From an archaeon (lineage in GTDB: Archaea; Asgardarchaeota; Thorarchaeia; Thorarchaeales; Thorarchaeaceae), in contig JAJRZD010000058.1 in assembly GCA_024275415.1 (NCBI GenBank), forward strand, positions 1 through 34,061: a stretch of 34,061 nt of DNA, given 5' to 3'. Below the pieces are notes generated by a model, which was not told the DNA's origin, made no database searches, and worked only from the letters and a program-made list of their open reading frames with translations. A program made the translations under genes and the position numbers. This document shows positions 1-7,322 of the stretch, in pieces. The stretch's first letter is position 1. The number at the start of each line of letters is the position of its first letter.

Positions 1-208
1 CTTTATGAAATCGGGTGTGGAGATGCATCGAAGATACAGACCATAATACCGTAGAGTCACCTCGTGTCGTTCCATAGGAGCACAACACTCTGGTGTCCAA
101 GGTTATACAGATTTCAATGAATGGCTAGTAATTGGTGTGTTGTCAATTGTTCAAATAGTCTACACAGATGAATGCCATTCTTCTATTCAGTCTAGGTATT
201 TGAGTTGA

Positions 209-1051
209 CCTTATGGATAGGAAAGATCCCAGTCTGGATGGAAGCTGTGGATCATTGCCATTATCTCATTGTAAGCGTCTTCAGAGAAGTGGAGCTCTGG
301 GTTCGGCCATTGTCCGTCTTGGATTACCCCGAAATGGATATGGGCACTATCTCCGACGTGCAGAAAATCGGCAATCTTCTCGCCAATGTCCACCCAGTCG
401 CCTTCCTGAATGGTCAACATGTCTAGTTGAAGATCCCTGTCAGAAGAGTCCTGTGTCCATGGCTCGAAATTGTAATGCACAACAACAGACGCGTTGAACC
501 TGATGACCACTGTGATGTAGAACCGGTTCTCCACGTTCTCACCGTTGTCAGAGGTCTCTATCGACTCGACCAGACCAGGTGCGGCAGCAATGACTGTAGA
601 GCCGTTCCTGAAGAAGAAATCAATCCCATTATGCACGAAGCCCCACGGGCAGTTGTCACTCTCGCTATACCCCGCCTCATATGCTACAATGTCAGTTCTG
701 TTCTCGTAGATGACTCCCATGTAGTCAAGCTTATCTGCATCATAACGACCTCCAGCGTCGAATGTAGAAATGAATGGGATAGAACCATTGAGAGTTACGA
801 CCACACCAATTCCGATGAGAAGTATTAGCAGGAACACCACTACTTTTCGTGTCATATAGGGCTAGTGCGGGCGGTTCCTAAAAACATTTGTCCCAGCTAT
901 CTGGCACCACGCTTTCGGATACAGTAGTATATGAAGGTACTCGCTGGCTCATCGGTGTCCATCAAGAGCAGTGGAGGGAGTTGTCTTCACGGAAAGGCGT
1001 ATTCTAAGCCAGGACGGCATGACCCAGCCCATGTAGGTCAGGACATAGGAC
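209..1051. repeat. Segmental duplication, copy A
   Basis: This stretch is strongly similar along its whole length to 3119-3972. It holds an M23-type gene and the last ~100 bp of the adjacent membrane-protein gene. Similarity begins at the shared 3' end of the peptidase genes and stops abruptly after AGGACATAGGAC (1040-1051 here, 3961-3972 in the other copy). Copy A is probably the ancestral one, because its right edge lies inside a complete gene. Confidence 0.85.
211..855 (-). CDS. M23-type (LytM-like) metallopeptidase, membrane-anchored or secreted, copy A
   Basis: 214 aa. Residues 5-21 form a hydrophobic signal or anchor segment with no lipobox cysteine, so the rest probably lies outside the cell. 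The core carries the M23 zinc ligands: HNGID (H75, D79; the HxxxD motif) and HIHF (H172, H174; the HxH motif), with typical spacing and the usual surrounding features (a VIAAAPG strand before the middle, and GDWVDIGEKIADF before HxH). M23 enzymes cut glycyl or peptidoglycan-type peptides; archaea lack murein, so the substrate here is unknown and could be a surface or partner peptide. A close paralogue is encoded at 3120-3776. All metal ligands are kept, so I expect an active enzyme. ATG start at the minus-strand end, 93 nt downstream of the membrane-protein gene on the same strand. Confidence 0.8.
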   Translation of the reverse strand: MTRKVVVFLLILLIGIGVVVTLNGSIPFISTFDAGGRYDADKLDYMGVIYENRTDIVAYEAGYSESDNCPWGFVHNGIDFFFRNGSTVIAAAPGLVESIETSDNGENVENRFYITVVIRFNASVVVHYNFEPWTQDSSDRDLQLDMLTIQEGDWVDIGEKIADFLHVGDSAHIHFGVIQDGQWPNPELHFSEDAYNEIMAMIHSFHPDWDLSYP

Positions 1052-1689
1052 ACTGCGATGAGGATACCCGCGAGGGCATACGAAAGGTTCCCAACGACCG
1101 CAGATGCAGCAAGGAGATCCGGAATAACGACTATGATATAGGACAACACATACACAAACGCAGACATGCCCACGAGCCAAAACTTTATCCTTGTGACACG
1201 GCGACTCGCTAGTGGTGCCATCCGAACGCAGCTGATGAACAACGGGATGTAGACCAAGAAGATCAGAAGGACGAGAATCATATACACTTCAATGGGGGGC
1301 AGGTAATAGCTCTCCGCCTTGGCGGTAAGAATGACACCAGCTCCGCCGATGAAAGATATGAAGGGCAAGTACCACTTGTTGCGGGTCAGGAACAGGCCTG
1401 AATAAAAGTACGCAAAGGGAATGAATGACACAATGAAAGCCAAGGTGAAGACTATGCTAAAGAACTCGCGCAGGGCTATGTCAATGAAGATGCGGGCATA
1501 GATCTCCGAAACCAGACTGCCAATAAGCCCGATTGATTGTAGCAGGAATGCAAAGAAGATGCCACCAGTCAACGGGTCTTTGTCCTGCTTCCACCTCTGT
1601 CCCATTACTACTGAGGTCAAGATGATGGCACCAATGGCGATATAGTTCGCCACAAGATCTGGTGCTAGAAAGGATAGAACGTCCTGCAT
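949..1689 (-). CDS. Seven-helix membrane protein of the GTPase operon
   Basis: 246 aa with about seven predicted membrane spans (roughly residues 13-30, 44-64, 74-97, 104-122, 133-155, 170-192 and 200-222) and a short basic C-terminus. The profile resembles 7TM sensor input domains, but I recognise no family motif and see no attached kinase or output domain. It starts 12 nt after the stop of the CxxC gene on the same strand, so it is probably the third gene of an operon with the small GTPase; a membrane receptor or anchor for that GTPase is a reasonable guess, not shown. Its last 34 codons are duplicated at 3870-3972. Confidence 0.65.
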   Translation of the reverse strand: MQDVLSFLAPDLVANYIAIGAIILTSVVMGQRWKQDKDPLTGGIFFAFLLQSIGLIGSLVSEIYARIFIDIALREFFSIVFTLAFIVSFIPFAYFYSGLFLTRNKWYLPFISFIGGAGVILTAKAESYYLPPIEVYMILVLLIFLVYIPLFISCVRMAPLASRRVTRIKFWLVGMSAFVYVLSYIIVVIPDLLAASAVVGNLSYALAGILIAVSYVLTYMGWVMPSWLRIRLSVKTTPSTALDGHR

Positions 1690-1701
1690 TGTAAACCACC
1701 A

Positions 1702-1953
1702 TTAATACCTATCAAAGTACTCAAGCACACGCTTCCTAGAGCTTTCGTCATCGTTGCCCACTTTGTCGGCCAGAGTTTCACCCCGTACATTGAGGTTTTC
1801 ATCGATAAAGACTGTGAGCACATGATCCCCATGATCGAAGGCAACTGATAGGACACCCACCTGCGAGGGTTCGAAGGCGTCAATGTCAACCTCTTCAGTG
1901 TACCACTTGTCGCAACGCTTGCATCGGACACGTATTGTCTTGTTAGAGGTCAT
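1702..1953 (-). CDS. Small CxxC protein of the GTPase operon
   Basis: 83 aa. It opens with a basic stretch and a single CKRC knuckle (residues 11-14), followed by an acidic alpha/beta region ending in a helix. One CxxC pair alone cannot complete a zinc site, so it may dimerise or the motif may be redox-active. It lies 26 nt downstream of the GTPase stop and 12 nt upstream of the membrane protein, all on the minus strand, which points to co-transcription. I recognise no named family. A regulatory or adaptor partner of the GTPase is an inference from gene order only. Confidence 0.6.
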   Translation of the reverse strand: MTSNKTIRVRCKRCDKWYTEEVDIDAFEPSQVGVLSVAFDHGDHVLTVFIDENLNVRGETLADKVGNDDESSRKRVLEYFDRY

Positions 1954-1979
1954 TCTATCACACTCACATCAATGAACTT

Positions 1980-2546
1980 TCATGAGCCATTTGCTACCAT
2001 AGAGGGGAGCTGCTCGGCAGCAATGACTTGCCGAAGGAGTATCTCAAAGGCATCACGGACTTGGAAACCCATCATCGCACTTGTTTCGATATACCCAGCC
2101 ATACCTGCCTTCTCGGCGAACGCTCGTGCTTCCTCCTCATCGACCTCACGTTTGTTTCCGATGTCATACTTGGCACCGACAAGGAGGATCCTATCAGAAG
2201 ACAGTGATTCCTTCATTAAGTCTAACCATTCAGAAAGATGCATGAATGTATGGAACCGTCCGAGGTCGAAGACAAGAAGAGCACCCTTAGCACCTTTGGT
2301 CCAAATAGGGAGCATGAATCTGAAACGCTCTTCGCCCCCAGCATCCTTGATCGTGATTTTGTGTTCGACACCGTCTACTACCAGTGTACAGACCTCGACG
2401 CCCATCCCCACGGTGATTCTCTGTGGAATATAGGCTCCTTCGGTAAGATGCTTTATCAACGTACTCTTGCCAACACCACCCTCGCCAGCCACGAGAATGA
2501 TCATGAGGCTTGTTTCCGAACTGCCCACAGTGTCCATACGGAGCAC
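1980..2546 (-). CDS. Ras/Rab-like small GTPase
   Basis: 188 aa with all the G motifs: P-loop GEGGVGKS (21-28), a switch I threonine (T45), DAGGEE (68-73, the G3 DxxG with a Gly-Glu-Glu instead of the Ras Gly-Gln), a G4 variant GAKYD (124-128, in place of NKxD) and ETSA (154-157, G5). The G4 change replaces the base-reading Asn with Ala, which could loosen guanine specificity; the Lys and Asp are kept. The C-terminus has no cysteine, so no prenyl anchor. Such Ras-superfamily GTPases are greatly expanded in Asgard archaea. The listed start is GTG; ATG codons at 2537 and 2504 (the latter just before the first beta strand) are alternatives. It heads an apparent operon with the CxxC and 7TM genes. 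Confidence 0.85.
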   Translation of the reverse strand: MLRMDTVGSSETSLMIILVAGEGGVGKSTLIKHLTEGAYIPQRITVGMGVEVCTLVVDGVEHKITIKDAGGEERFRFMLPIWTKGAKGALLVFDLGRFHTFMHLSEWLDLMKESLSSDRILLVGAKYDIGNKREVDEEEARAFAEKAGMAGYIETSAMMGFQVRDAFEILLRQVIAAEQLPSMVANGS

Positions 2547-2628
2547 TCTCGCGTTTTATGTTATTTACATTATCTTGTATCAATTCTTCACTAAATAGGA
2601 CGCTGTGCGAAAGGTAAACTGATGATTT

Positions 2629-3064
2629 CAACGAAATTGTTTCTTCTTCGAAATACTGTGGGATATTGTGTGATTCATCACATATGGCTAATTGTTGAGA
2701 ATCACCGTTTATTGTACGTTGTATAAACTTTGACACCAGAGCGTTGTACTCCCAAAGAACGGCGTTGGGTGGACTCTGGGAGTTCCTACGTGTGTCATGG
2801 ATGACCTCATTGAATATGCCTCGTCGAAACTATACAAGCACCCACAGCAAGAGGTCTAGGATAGTCTAGGTTTTGTACAGCCGTTATCAACCCTTCAGGC
2901 GCATTTGTCCAAGTCTAGAAAATGACTGATCAACGTAGTCCTGCTTGAGATCGAATCCGACCGCATTCCGATCAAGGTCTTGAGCCGCTACAAGAGGTGT
3001 GCCACTTCCGACAAAAGGATCCAGAACCAACTCTCCTTTGTGATTGAACAGAGGGATGGATACC
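2629..3064 (-). pseudogene. Remnant of a DNA methyltransferase, split by a ~185-bp insertion
   Basis: Two blocks match the intact methyltransferase at 14464-15354. Block 2895-3064 encodes the region around motif I (DPFVGSGTP-like) up to the RLGQ segment; block 2629-2706 encodes the following part (GDSQQLAICDESHNIP). Between them about 185 bp (2707-2891) have no counterpart in the intact gene. Everything upstream of motif I and everything from the catalytic SPPY motif onward is missing, so the gene is dead. The insert shows no clear terminal repeats. Neighbours: the GTPase operon on one side and the duplicated M23 gene on the other. It is either an old paralogue or the leftover of a lost restriction-modification locus. 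Confidence 0.85.
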
Positions 3065-3119
3065 TGATTAATGCAAAAAAGACCTGTTTTCTCGTTGGGG
3101 CCAGACCTGATGACCGAGC

Positions 3120-3776
3120 TTACGGATAGTACAAATCCCAGTCTGGATGGAAGCTGTGGATCATTGCCATTATCTCATTGTAGGCGTTCTCAGAGAAGTA
3201 GGGCTCAGGATTCTGCCATTGTCCGTCTTTGATTACCCCGAAATGGATATGGGCACTACCTCCGACATGCAGAAAATCGGCAATCTTCTCGCCAATGTCC
3301 ACCCAGTCGCCTTCTTGGATTTCTAACATCTCCAGTTGGAGATCCTTGTCAGAAGAGTCCTGTGTCCATGGCTCGAAATTGTAATGCACAACAACAGACG
3401 CGTTGAACCTGATGACCACTGTGATGTAGAACCGGTTCTCCACGTTCTCACCGTTGTCAGAGATATCTATCGACTCGACCAGACCAGGTGCGGCAGCAAT
3501 GACTGTAGAACCGTTCCTGAAGAAATAGTCAATCCCATTATGCACGAAGCCCCACGGGCAGTTGTCACTCTCGCTATATCCCTCGTTGAATGCTACAATG
3601 TCAGTTCTGTTCTCGTAGATGACTCCCATGTAGTCAAGCTCGTCCGCATCATAGCGACCTCCAGCGTCGAATGTAGGAGCCAATGGGGTTGAACCTTCGT
3701 TTGAACCTTTGAGGGCTACGACCACACCAATTCCCATGAGAAGTATTAGCAGGCATACCACTGATTTTCGTGCCAT
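3120..3776 (-). CDS. M23-type (LytM-like) metallopeptidase, copy B
   Basis: 218 aa, near-identical through the catalytic core to the protein at 211-855. The N-terminal hydrophobic segment (residues 6-21) is followed by four extra residues. Zinc ligands are intact: HNGID (H79, D83) and HIHF (H176, H178). Changes concentrate in the signal region and surface positions and the frame is fully open, which suggests the copy is still under selection. Its gene is followed on the plus coordinate side by the truncated 7TM fragment, so unlike copy A it has lost the upstream operon and must use another promoter. Confidence 0.8.
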   Translation of the reverse strand: MARKSVVCLLILLMGIGVVVALKGSNEGSTPLAPTFDAGGRYDADELDYMGVIYENRTDIVAFNEGYSESDNCPWGFVHNGIDYFFRNGSTVIAAAPGLVESIDISDNGENVENRFYITVVIRFNASVVVHYNFEPWTQDSSDKDLQLEMLEIQEGDWVDIGEKIADFLHVGGSAHIHFGVIKDGQWQNPEPYFSENAYNEIMAMIHSFHPDWDLYYP

Positions 3777-3869
3777 ATAGAGATAGTGTGGGCAGTTCCT
3801 AAAAACATTTGTTCCAACTGTCTGGCACCATACTTTCGGAAACGGTAGTCTGTGAAGGCACTCGCTGGC

Positions 3870-3972
3870 TTATTGGCGGTTGTCCGGAGCAGTGGAGGTA
3901 GTTGTCTTCACAGAGAGGCGAACTCGGAGCCAAGAAGGCATGACCCAACCCATATAGGTCAGGACATAGGAC
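3870..3972 (-). pseudogene. 3' fragment of the 7TM gene carried by the duplication
   Basis: On the minus strand this encodes a 33-residue tail ending SVKTTTSTAPDNRQ, clearly matching the last residues of the 949-1689 protein. The stop is TAA instead of TGA. The fragment ends at the duplication junction (3972), so the rest of the gene was never copied. Confidence 0.85.
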
Positions 3973-3986
3973 GGAGCCCTGATTAA

Positions 3987-4004
3987 GGAGCTGTGTGAAA
4001 AGTC
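3987..4004. repeat. Solitary IS/MITE terminus
   Basis: GGAGCTGTGTGAAAAGTC matches the terminal repeat shared by the IS at 7323-8060 and the MITEs at 15406-15537 and 21102-21233. No opposite end is visible nearby. It lies 15 bp from the duplication junction. Confidence 0.6.
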
Positions 4005-4190
4005 TGACTGAACGCCATAGAATTGACGGTAGTCCGATTGACTCTGAAATCTTATGACCCAGTTATTGGACTAGAAGTTCTGATGATGATTAATACGTGG
4101 ATGATAGAACCTTTGGACATTACTCAAACTTTTAATATCATCTTTCTGTGGACAGGTTCTTACAAGAGCATTATCCGACGAGGGTGCTAG

Positions 4191-4946
4191 AAAACGGAAG
4201 GCATCGTACTATTAACAGTTAGTGGAATCCTAGGAATAGTTGCAGGTTTCGCATCAGGGCTTTTTGGAATAGGTGGCGGTTCTATCAGAATCCCCTTATT
4301 GAAAATAGCAGGGTTCAGCTTGATATCAGCCTATGGGATCAATATCCTGACGCTTCCTATTACAGCCTCAATCGGTGCGGCTTCACAGAGAAAGAATATT
4401 GACTATCGGCTTGGGCTGTATATGGTTCTAGGTGGGTCCCTGGGAACGGTCATCGGAACCTTCATTGCATTCTCGATAGCGACCTCAGAAATACTCCTCG
4501 CGATTGTCTTCTTCCTCGCATCGATAACAGCGGTTGTCGCGCTGAACCTGAAACGAATCGCTCCAGAAACAACGGACGGTCTTGTGGCTTCGCGGGAAAG
4601 TGTTTCTATTGGTACTTGCACATGTAATGTCTTGACTGGGATAAGGGGAGGAAGCGAAGGCTCACTATTCGTTCCACTCCTTACTGCTCTGAATGTTGAT
4701 ACTCACAGAGCCATCGCAACGTCTCTCTTTGCGGCTGTCTTTACGGCTACGGTCGGCATCTTCATGTATTGGAGCAACGGATACCTTTTGATACCAGAGG
4801 GGCTTGCCGTCGTCATCGGTTCCGTGGTGGGTGCGCGACTAGGGAGTCGTGTGTCACTCAAGACGAGATCCAGGGTCTTGGAGTTAGGTCTCACAGCTGT
4901 CATCCTTGTCTTGGCATTCATAACACTGCTGACCACCTTGGCCTAG
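4191..4946 (+). CDS. TauE/SafE-family membrane permease, start codon unclear
   Basis: The open frame runs from just after a TAG at 4188-4190 to the stop at 4944-4946 (251 codons), the usual length for the sulfite-exporter TauE/SafE family. The N-terminal half shows the family signature GFASGLFGIGGGSIRIPLL (4245-4301), and the second half repeats it as GIRGGSEGSLFVPLL (residues about 150-164), followed by several spans to the C-terminus. The first standard start codon in frame is TTG at 4299, but it lies after the signature and would remove the first helix, so it cannot be the natural start. No ATG, GTG or TTG occurs between 4191 and 4298. Either a rare start (ATC 4203 or ATA 4236) is used or the start has been lost. 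Family role: export or uptake of sulfur-containing or other small anions. Confidence 0.75.
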   Translation, partial: KTEGIVLLTVSGILGIVAGFASGLFGIGGGSIRIPLLKIAGFSLISAYGINILTLPITASIGAASQRKNIDYRLGLYMVLGGSLGTVIGTFIAFSIATSEILLAIVFFLASITAVVALNLKRIAPETTDGLVASRESVSIGTCTCNVLTGIRGGSEGSLFVPLLTALNVDTHRAIATSLFAAVFTATVGIFMYWSNGYLLIPEGLAVVIGSVVGARLGSRVSLKTRSRVLELGLTAVILVLAFITLLTTLA

Positions 4947-5161
4947 GCAGAGTGAATCCGAGAAACAGTCATGGCAAATGGACTAGACTCCTATGTGAAG
5001 TCATTTACAAGTTCCTTAAGATGCTTGATTTTTTTCTAGTATATTCATCCACAACTTGCCATTTGAACCAGTAATGTTCAAGTTCACCTTGGTGATATGT
5101 GCTTGTTGGCAACCTCAAAAATGAAGGGCGGGCAATAGGCGGCTTGATAGTGGAAAGGATA

Positions 5162-5731
5162 ATGGTTTTCATCGATGGCATGAACTTTCGCAGGGCGTGG
5201 ATATCTGTTTGTACGGAGAGGGGCATGCCAAGACGTACTCGATTCGATGTGGTCAAACTGCGAAACCTATTGTCCGCGCTATCACCAGATCGTGAAGTAG
5301 TAAGAATACACTACTACAGCTCCACAATCCCACCAAAGGACTCGAAATACTACAACAATCTGAATAGCATCGACCCACGAGGCTTCAATGGAATGCTGAA
5401 GAGGAAAGGCTACAAGTGCTTCATTCTGAAAAATCGAGTCAGACATGAAAAATGTCCTCTCTGCGGGGAGAGATTCCCCATTGTCAAGGAGAAGGGTGTT
5501 GATGTTATGATTGCACTTGATATGATGATGAAAGGGATTGAAAATGCATTCGATGTGGCTCTGCTTGTCAGCGGTGATGCTGATTTCATACCAGTTGTGA
5601 ATCTGCTCACCAAGAAAGGGAAGAAAGTGGAGGTCGCACAGTTTAGTAATGCTATCTCATGGTTCTTGAGAAAGTCAGTGAATAGAGTCTATGATCTTGA
5701 CGGACATTTCGATGGTCTTGTTCTAAAATGA
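5162..5731 (+). CDS. NYN-domain (LabA/DUF88) PIN-like ribonuclease
   Basis: 189 aa from ATG 5162; a GTG at 5099 would add 21 residues that do not look conserved. The start chosen puts the first strand FIDGMNFRR at the N-terminus, as in other NYN proteins. The acidic metal-binding residues are present: Asp in FIDGMN, KGVDVMIALD in the middle, and LVSGDADFIPV near the C-terminus. A CPLCGERF pair between them gives a CxxC zinc-like element, common in archaeal LabA-type proteins. NYN proteins fold like PIN nucleases and are thought to cut RNA. A purine-rich GGAAAGG (5152-5158) precedes the ATG closely. No obvious operon partner; it stands between the permease and a TA locus. Confidence 0.8.
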   Translation: MVFIDGMNFRRAWISVCTERGMPRRTRFDVVKLRNLLSALSPDREVVRIHYYSSTIPPKDSKYYNNLNSIDPRGFNGMLKRKGYKCFILKNRVRHEKCPLCGERFPIVKEKGVDVMIALDMMMKGIENAFDVALLVSGDADFIPVVNLLTKKGKKVEVAQFSNAISWFLRKSVNRVYDLDGHFDGLVLK

Positions 5732-6101
5732 ATGAAAGGCGAGGCAGTCAGTCATTTCGGTAGAGAATTACGACTGCTACGAGACTTAGTCTACTGCCCG
5801 CCGCGTCGTAATGTAGTTCATGATGAATATTAATAAACATAACGGAACTTTGAAACGATTTCAGAGAATCCGCATTATGAAAGGCATTATAGATACGGTC
5901 TGCTGTGTCTTCAATGACGTACCGGATCTGTGCATAGTTGCCCCAAAGATGAAGAATGTCTAGATTTGCCTATGTCTATTGTTGCTTGATGCGCTTTACG
6001 CAGGCATCGTCATCCTCAGCCCGAGTTTCGGTCCAATCGAAAAAAGATGCAACTCCGATTCTGATTCTTAGATCTGTATGGATATCATAACGACAGCTGT
6101 G
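5732..6101. other. Intergenic, no gene seen
   Basis: About 370 bases between the NYN gene and the VapBC promoter. No frame with a recognisable protein, no repeats and no hairpin followed by a T-run stood out on either strand. Confidence 0.5.
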
Positions 6102-6109
6102 TATAAATA
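6102..6109 (+). promoter_or_regulatory. TATA box of the vapBC operon
   Basis: TATAAATA lies 26 nt before the antitoxin ATG at 6135, so transcription should start within a few bases of the start codon and give a leaderless or nearly leaderless message. Confidence 0.6.
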
Positions 6110-6134
6110 GGGATGATATGGATATGTATCAGAG

Positions 6135-6359
6135 ATGGGACTAATGTCAAAAAACATCATGATCAGCAATGAGGTCTATTCACGACTTCGAGCTATAAAG
6201 AGAGATGATGAGTCATTCAGCGATTTGATCCGAAGACTCCTGAATTACCAGAGAACAAGTCTACTTGACCTCGCGGGAGAATGGCCATTTTCTGCAAGAG
6301 AAACCAGTGAGAAAGAAAAACAGTTAGAGGAAACCTGGCAGAAAGGGTGGCGTAAATGA
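6135..6359 (+). CDS. vapB: VapB-type antitoxin
   Basis: 74 aa. The layout fits archaeal VapB/DUF217 antitoxins: a short N-terminal strand (KNIMISNEVYSRLRAIK) and the family hallmark ESFSDLIRRLL, followed by an acidic and tryptophan-containing tail that would wrap the toxin. The second in-frame ATG (6144) is an equally possible start. The last bases overlap the toxin start (ATGA at 6356-6359), which is standard for translational coupling of antitoxin and toxin. It probably represses its own promoter (TATA at 6102). Confidence 0.8.
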   Translation: MGLMSKNIMISNEVYSRLRAIKRDDESFSDLIRRLLNYQRTSLLDLAGEWPFSARETSEKEKQLEETWQKGWRK

Positions 6360-6772
6360 CTCTATTATCATTGGACACATCATTTCTGATAGATTTTCTG
6401 GCAGGTGAGTCATCGGCCGTAGAGAAAATGAAGCAAATAGAAATCGATGGAGATATGACATCTGTATCAAGTGTTGTCGTATACGAGCTACTCGTCCTGT
6501 CAGCAGATGACCGAAAACCAAACCGAGCTCAGAAAGCAATCAATACAGTAGAATCACTCCTCTCCAGGATAGGGGTTATATGGCCATTTAACACCAGTGT
6601 AGCACGACTTGCTGCAGAAATACAGAGAATTCAGATGCTTAAGGGAAAACCTGTTAGTGTTCGTGACTTGTTCATAGCTGCTTCATCTTTAGCAAATGGT
6701 TGCAACACAGTGATTACGAAGAATGTTAGAGATTTTGAAGTTATAGACGGGATCAAAGTTGAATCGTATTGA
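6356..6772 (+). CDS. vapC: VapC-type PIN ribonuclease toxin
   Basis: 138 aa, the usual length. PIN-domain acidic residues are in place: LDTSFLIDFL (D7) at the N-terminus, VVYELL (E44), the VRDLFIAAS aspartate around residue 103, and the late TKNVRDFEVI segment. VapC enzymes cleave tRNA or rRNA when freed from the antitoxin. Translationally coupled to the upstream antitoxin by a 4-nt overlap. Looks intact. Confidence 0.85.
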   Translation: MTLLSLDTSFLIDFLAGESSAVEKMKQIEIDGDMTSVSSVVVYELLVLSADDRKPNRAQKAINTVESLLSRIGVIWPFNTSVARLAAEIQRIQMLKGKPVSVRDLFIAASSLANGCNTVITKNVRDFEVIDGIKVESY

Positions 6773-6875
6773 AACAATAATCAGAACGAAATGTGGGGTA
6801 AGACCAAGATGATTAGTATCAAACGTAGTCATGAAAATGACACCGTACTAGCAGAAAGTAAAAAACTTACCAATC

Positions 6876-7133
6876 TTGTCATCAGGCATTGTAGTCAGAA
6901 CCGTAATTATAGCAAGACGTCTTGGGGTGTCACCTTCCACCTTGAGGAGGTGGGAACGCAAAGGGGCATATATACCACGTAATACGACACTAATGCAGTG
7001 CAGGTCCTGCGGACAAGCTGTGGACCGTCACACCAATGCTGCCATGACCTATGCTAACCGAGCCCTGTCCGCATACCAGGGCTCAATCCAGGCTTCTCCT
7101 TGCGGAGGTGACACGTTTGTACAAGTTCAATAG
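6876..7133 (+). pseudogene. Internally deleted IS607-type element: TnpA start fused to TnpB end
   Basis: One open frame (TTG start) joins two unrelated ends. Residues ~9-33 (IIARRLGVSPSTLRRWERKG) are the MerR-like helix-turn-helix that opens IS607 serine transposases. From residue ~40 it changes to CRSCGQAVDRHTNAAMTYAN, the zinc-knuckle and DRxxNAA motif that closes TnpB nucleases. The serine recombinase domain, the remaining TnpB and the gene overlap between them are gone. The natural explanation is a large deletion inside an IS607 element that happened to stay in frame, leaving both outer ends and so potentially a mobile non-autonomous unit. Downstream sequence forms two hairpins. Whether the fusion peptide is made is unknown. 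Confidence 0.7.
7060..7108 (+). repeat. Two hairpins in the TnpB 3' end (possible omega-RNA scaffold remnant)
   Basis: GAGCCCTG (7060-7067) pairs exactly with CAGGGCTC (7077-7084) over a 9-nt loop, and CTCC (7096-7099) pairs with GGAG (7104-7107) over TTGC. In TnpB elements the guide (omega) RNA comes from the 3' end of tnpB and the right end, so this could be what is left of one. Not proven. Confidence 0.4.
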
Positions 7134-7322
7134 TATGCGTATGTCAGTTTTAGGTGACATACAATCATTAAAAACTATGACAATGAGGATGAATAGCAGC
7201 TCGTAAGATTCCCTTTTCAAAATCACATCTATCATTAACCCCAGCATCCCGTTATTCTCTTGCTTTAATGAATTACTTGATACCATCATAACTGACTGTG
7301 ATGCGAACAATGGCACAATTTC

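Larger units (their letters stand above)
3119..3972. repeat. Segmental duplication, copy B
   Basis: Second copy of the 209-1051 unit: M23-type gene plus the final ~100 bp of the 7TM gene. The junction at 3972 passes into unrelated sequence, and 15 bp later an isolated IS-type terminus begins (3987). Differences from copy A are scattered substitutions plus a 12-bp in-frame gain near the peptidase N-terminus, so the event is not recent. Confidence 0.85.

Noticed and set aside
427..828. 133-codon plus-strand open frame opposite the M23 gene, with a counterpart opposite the second copy
   Set aside because: Its conservation between copies follows from the duplication; it has no recognisable protein and lies wholly antisense to a gene with intact catalytic motifs.
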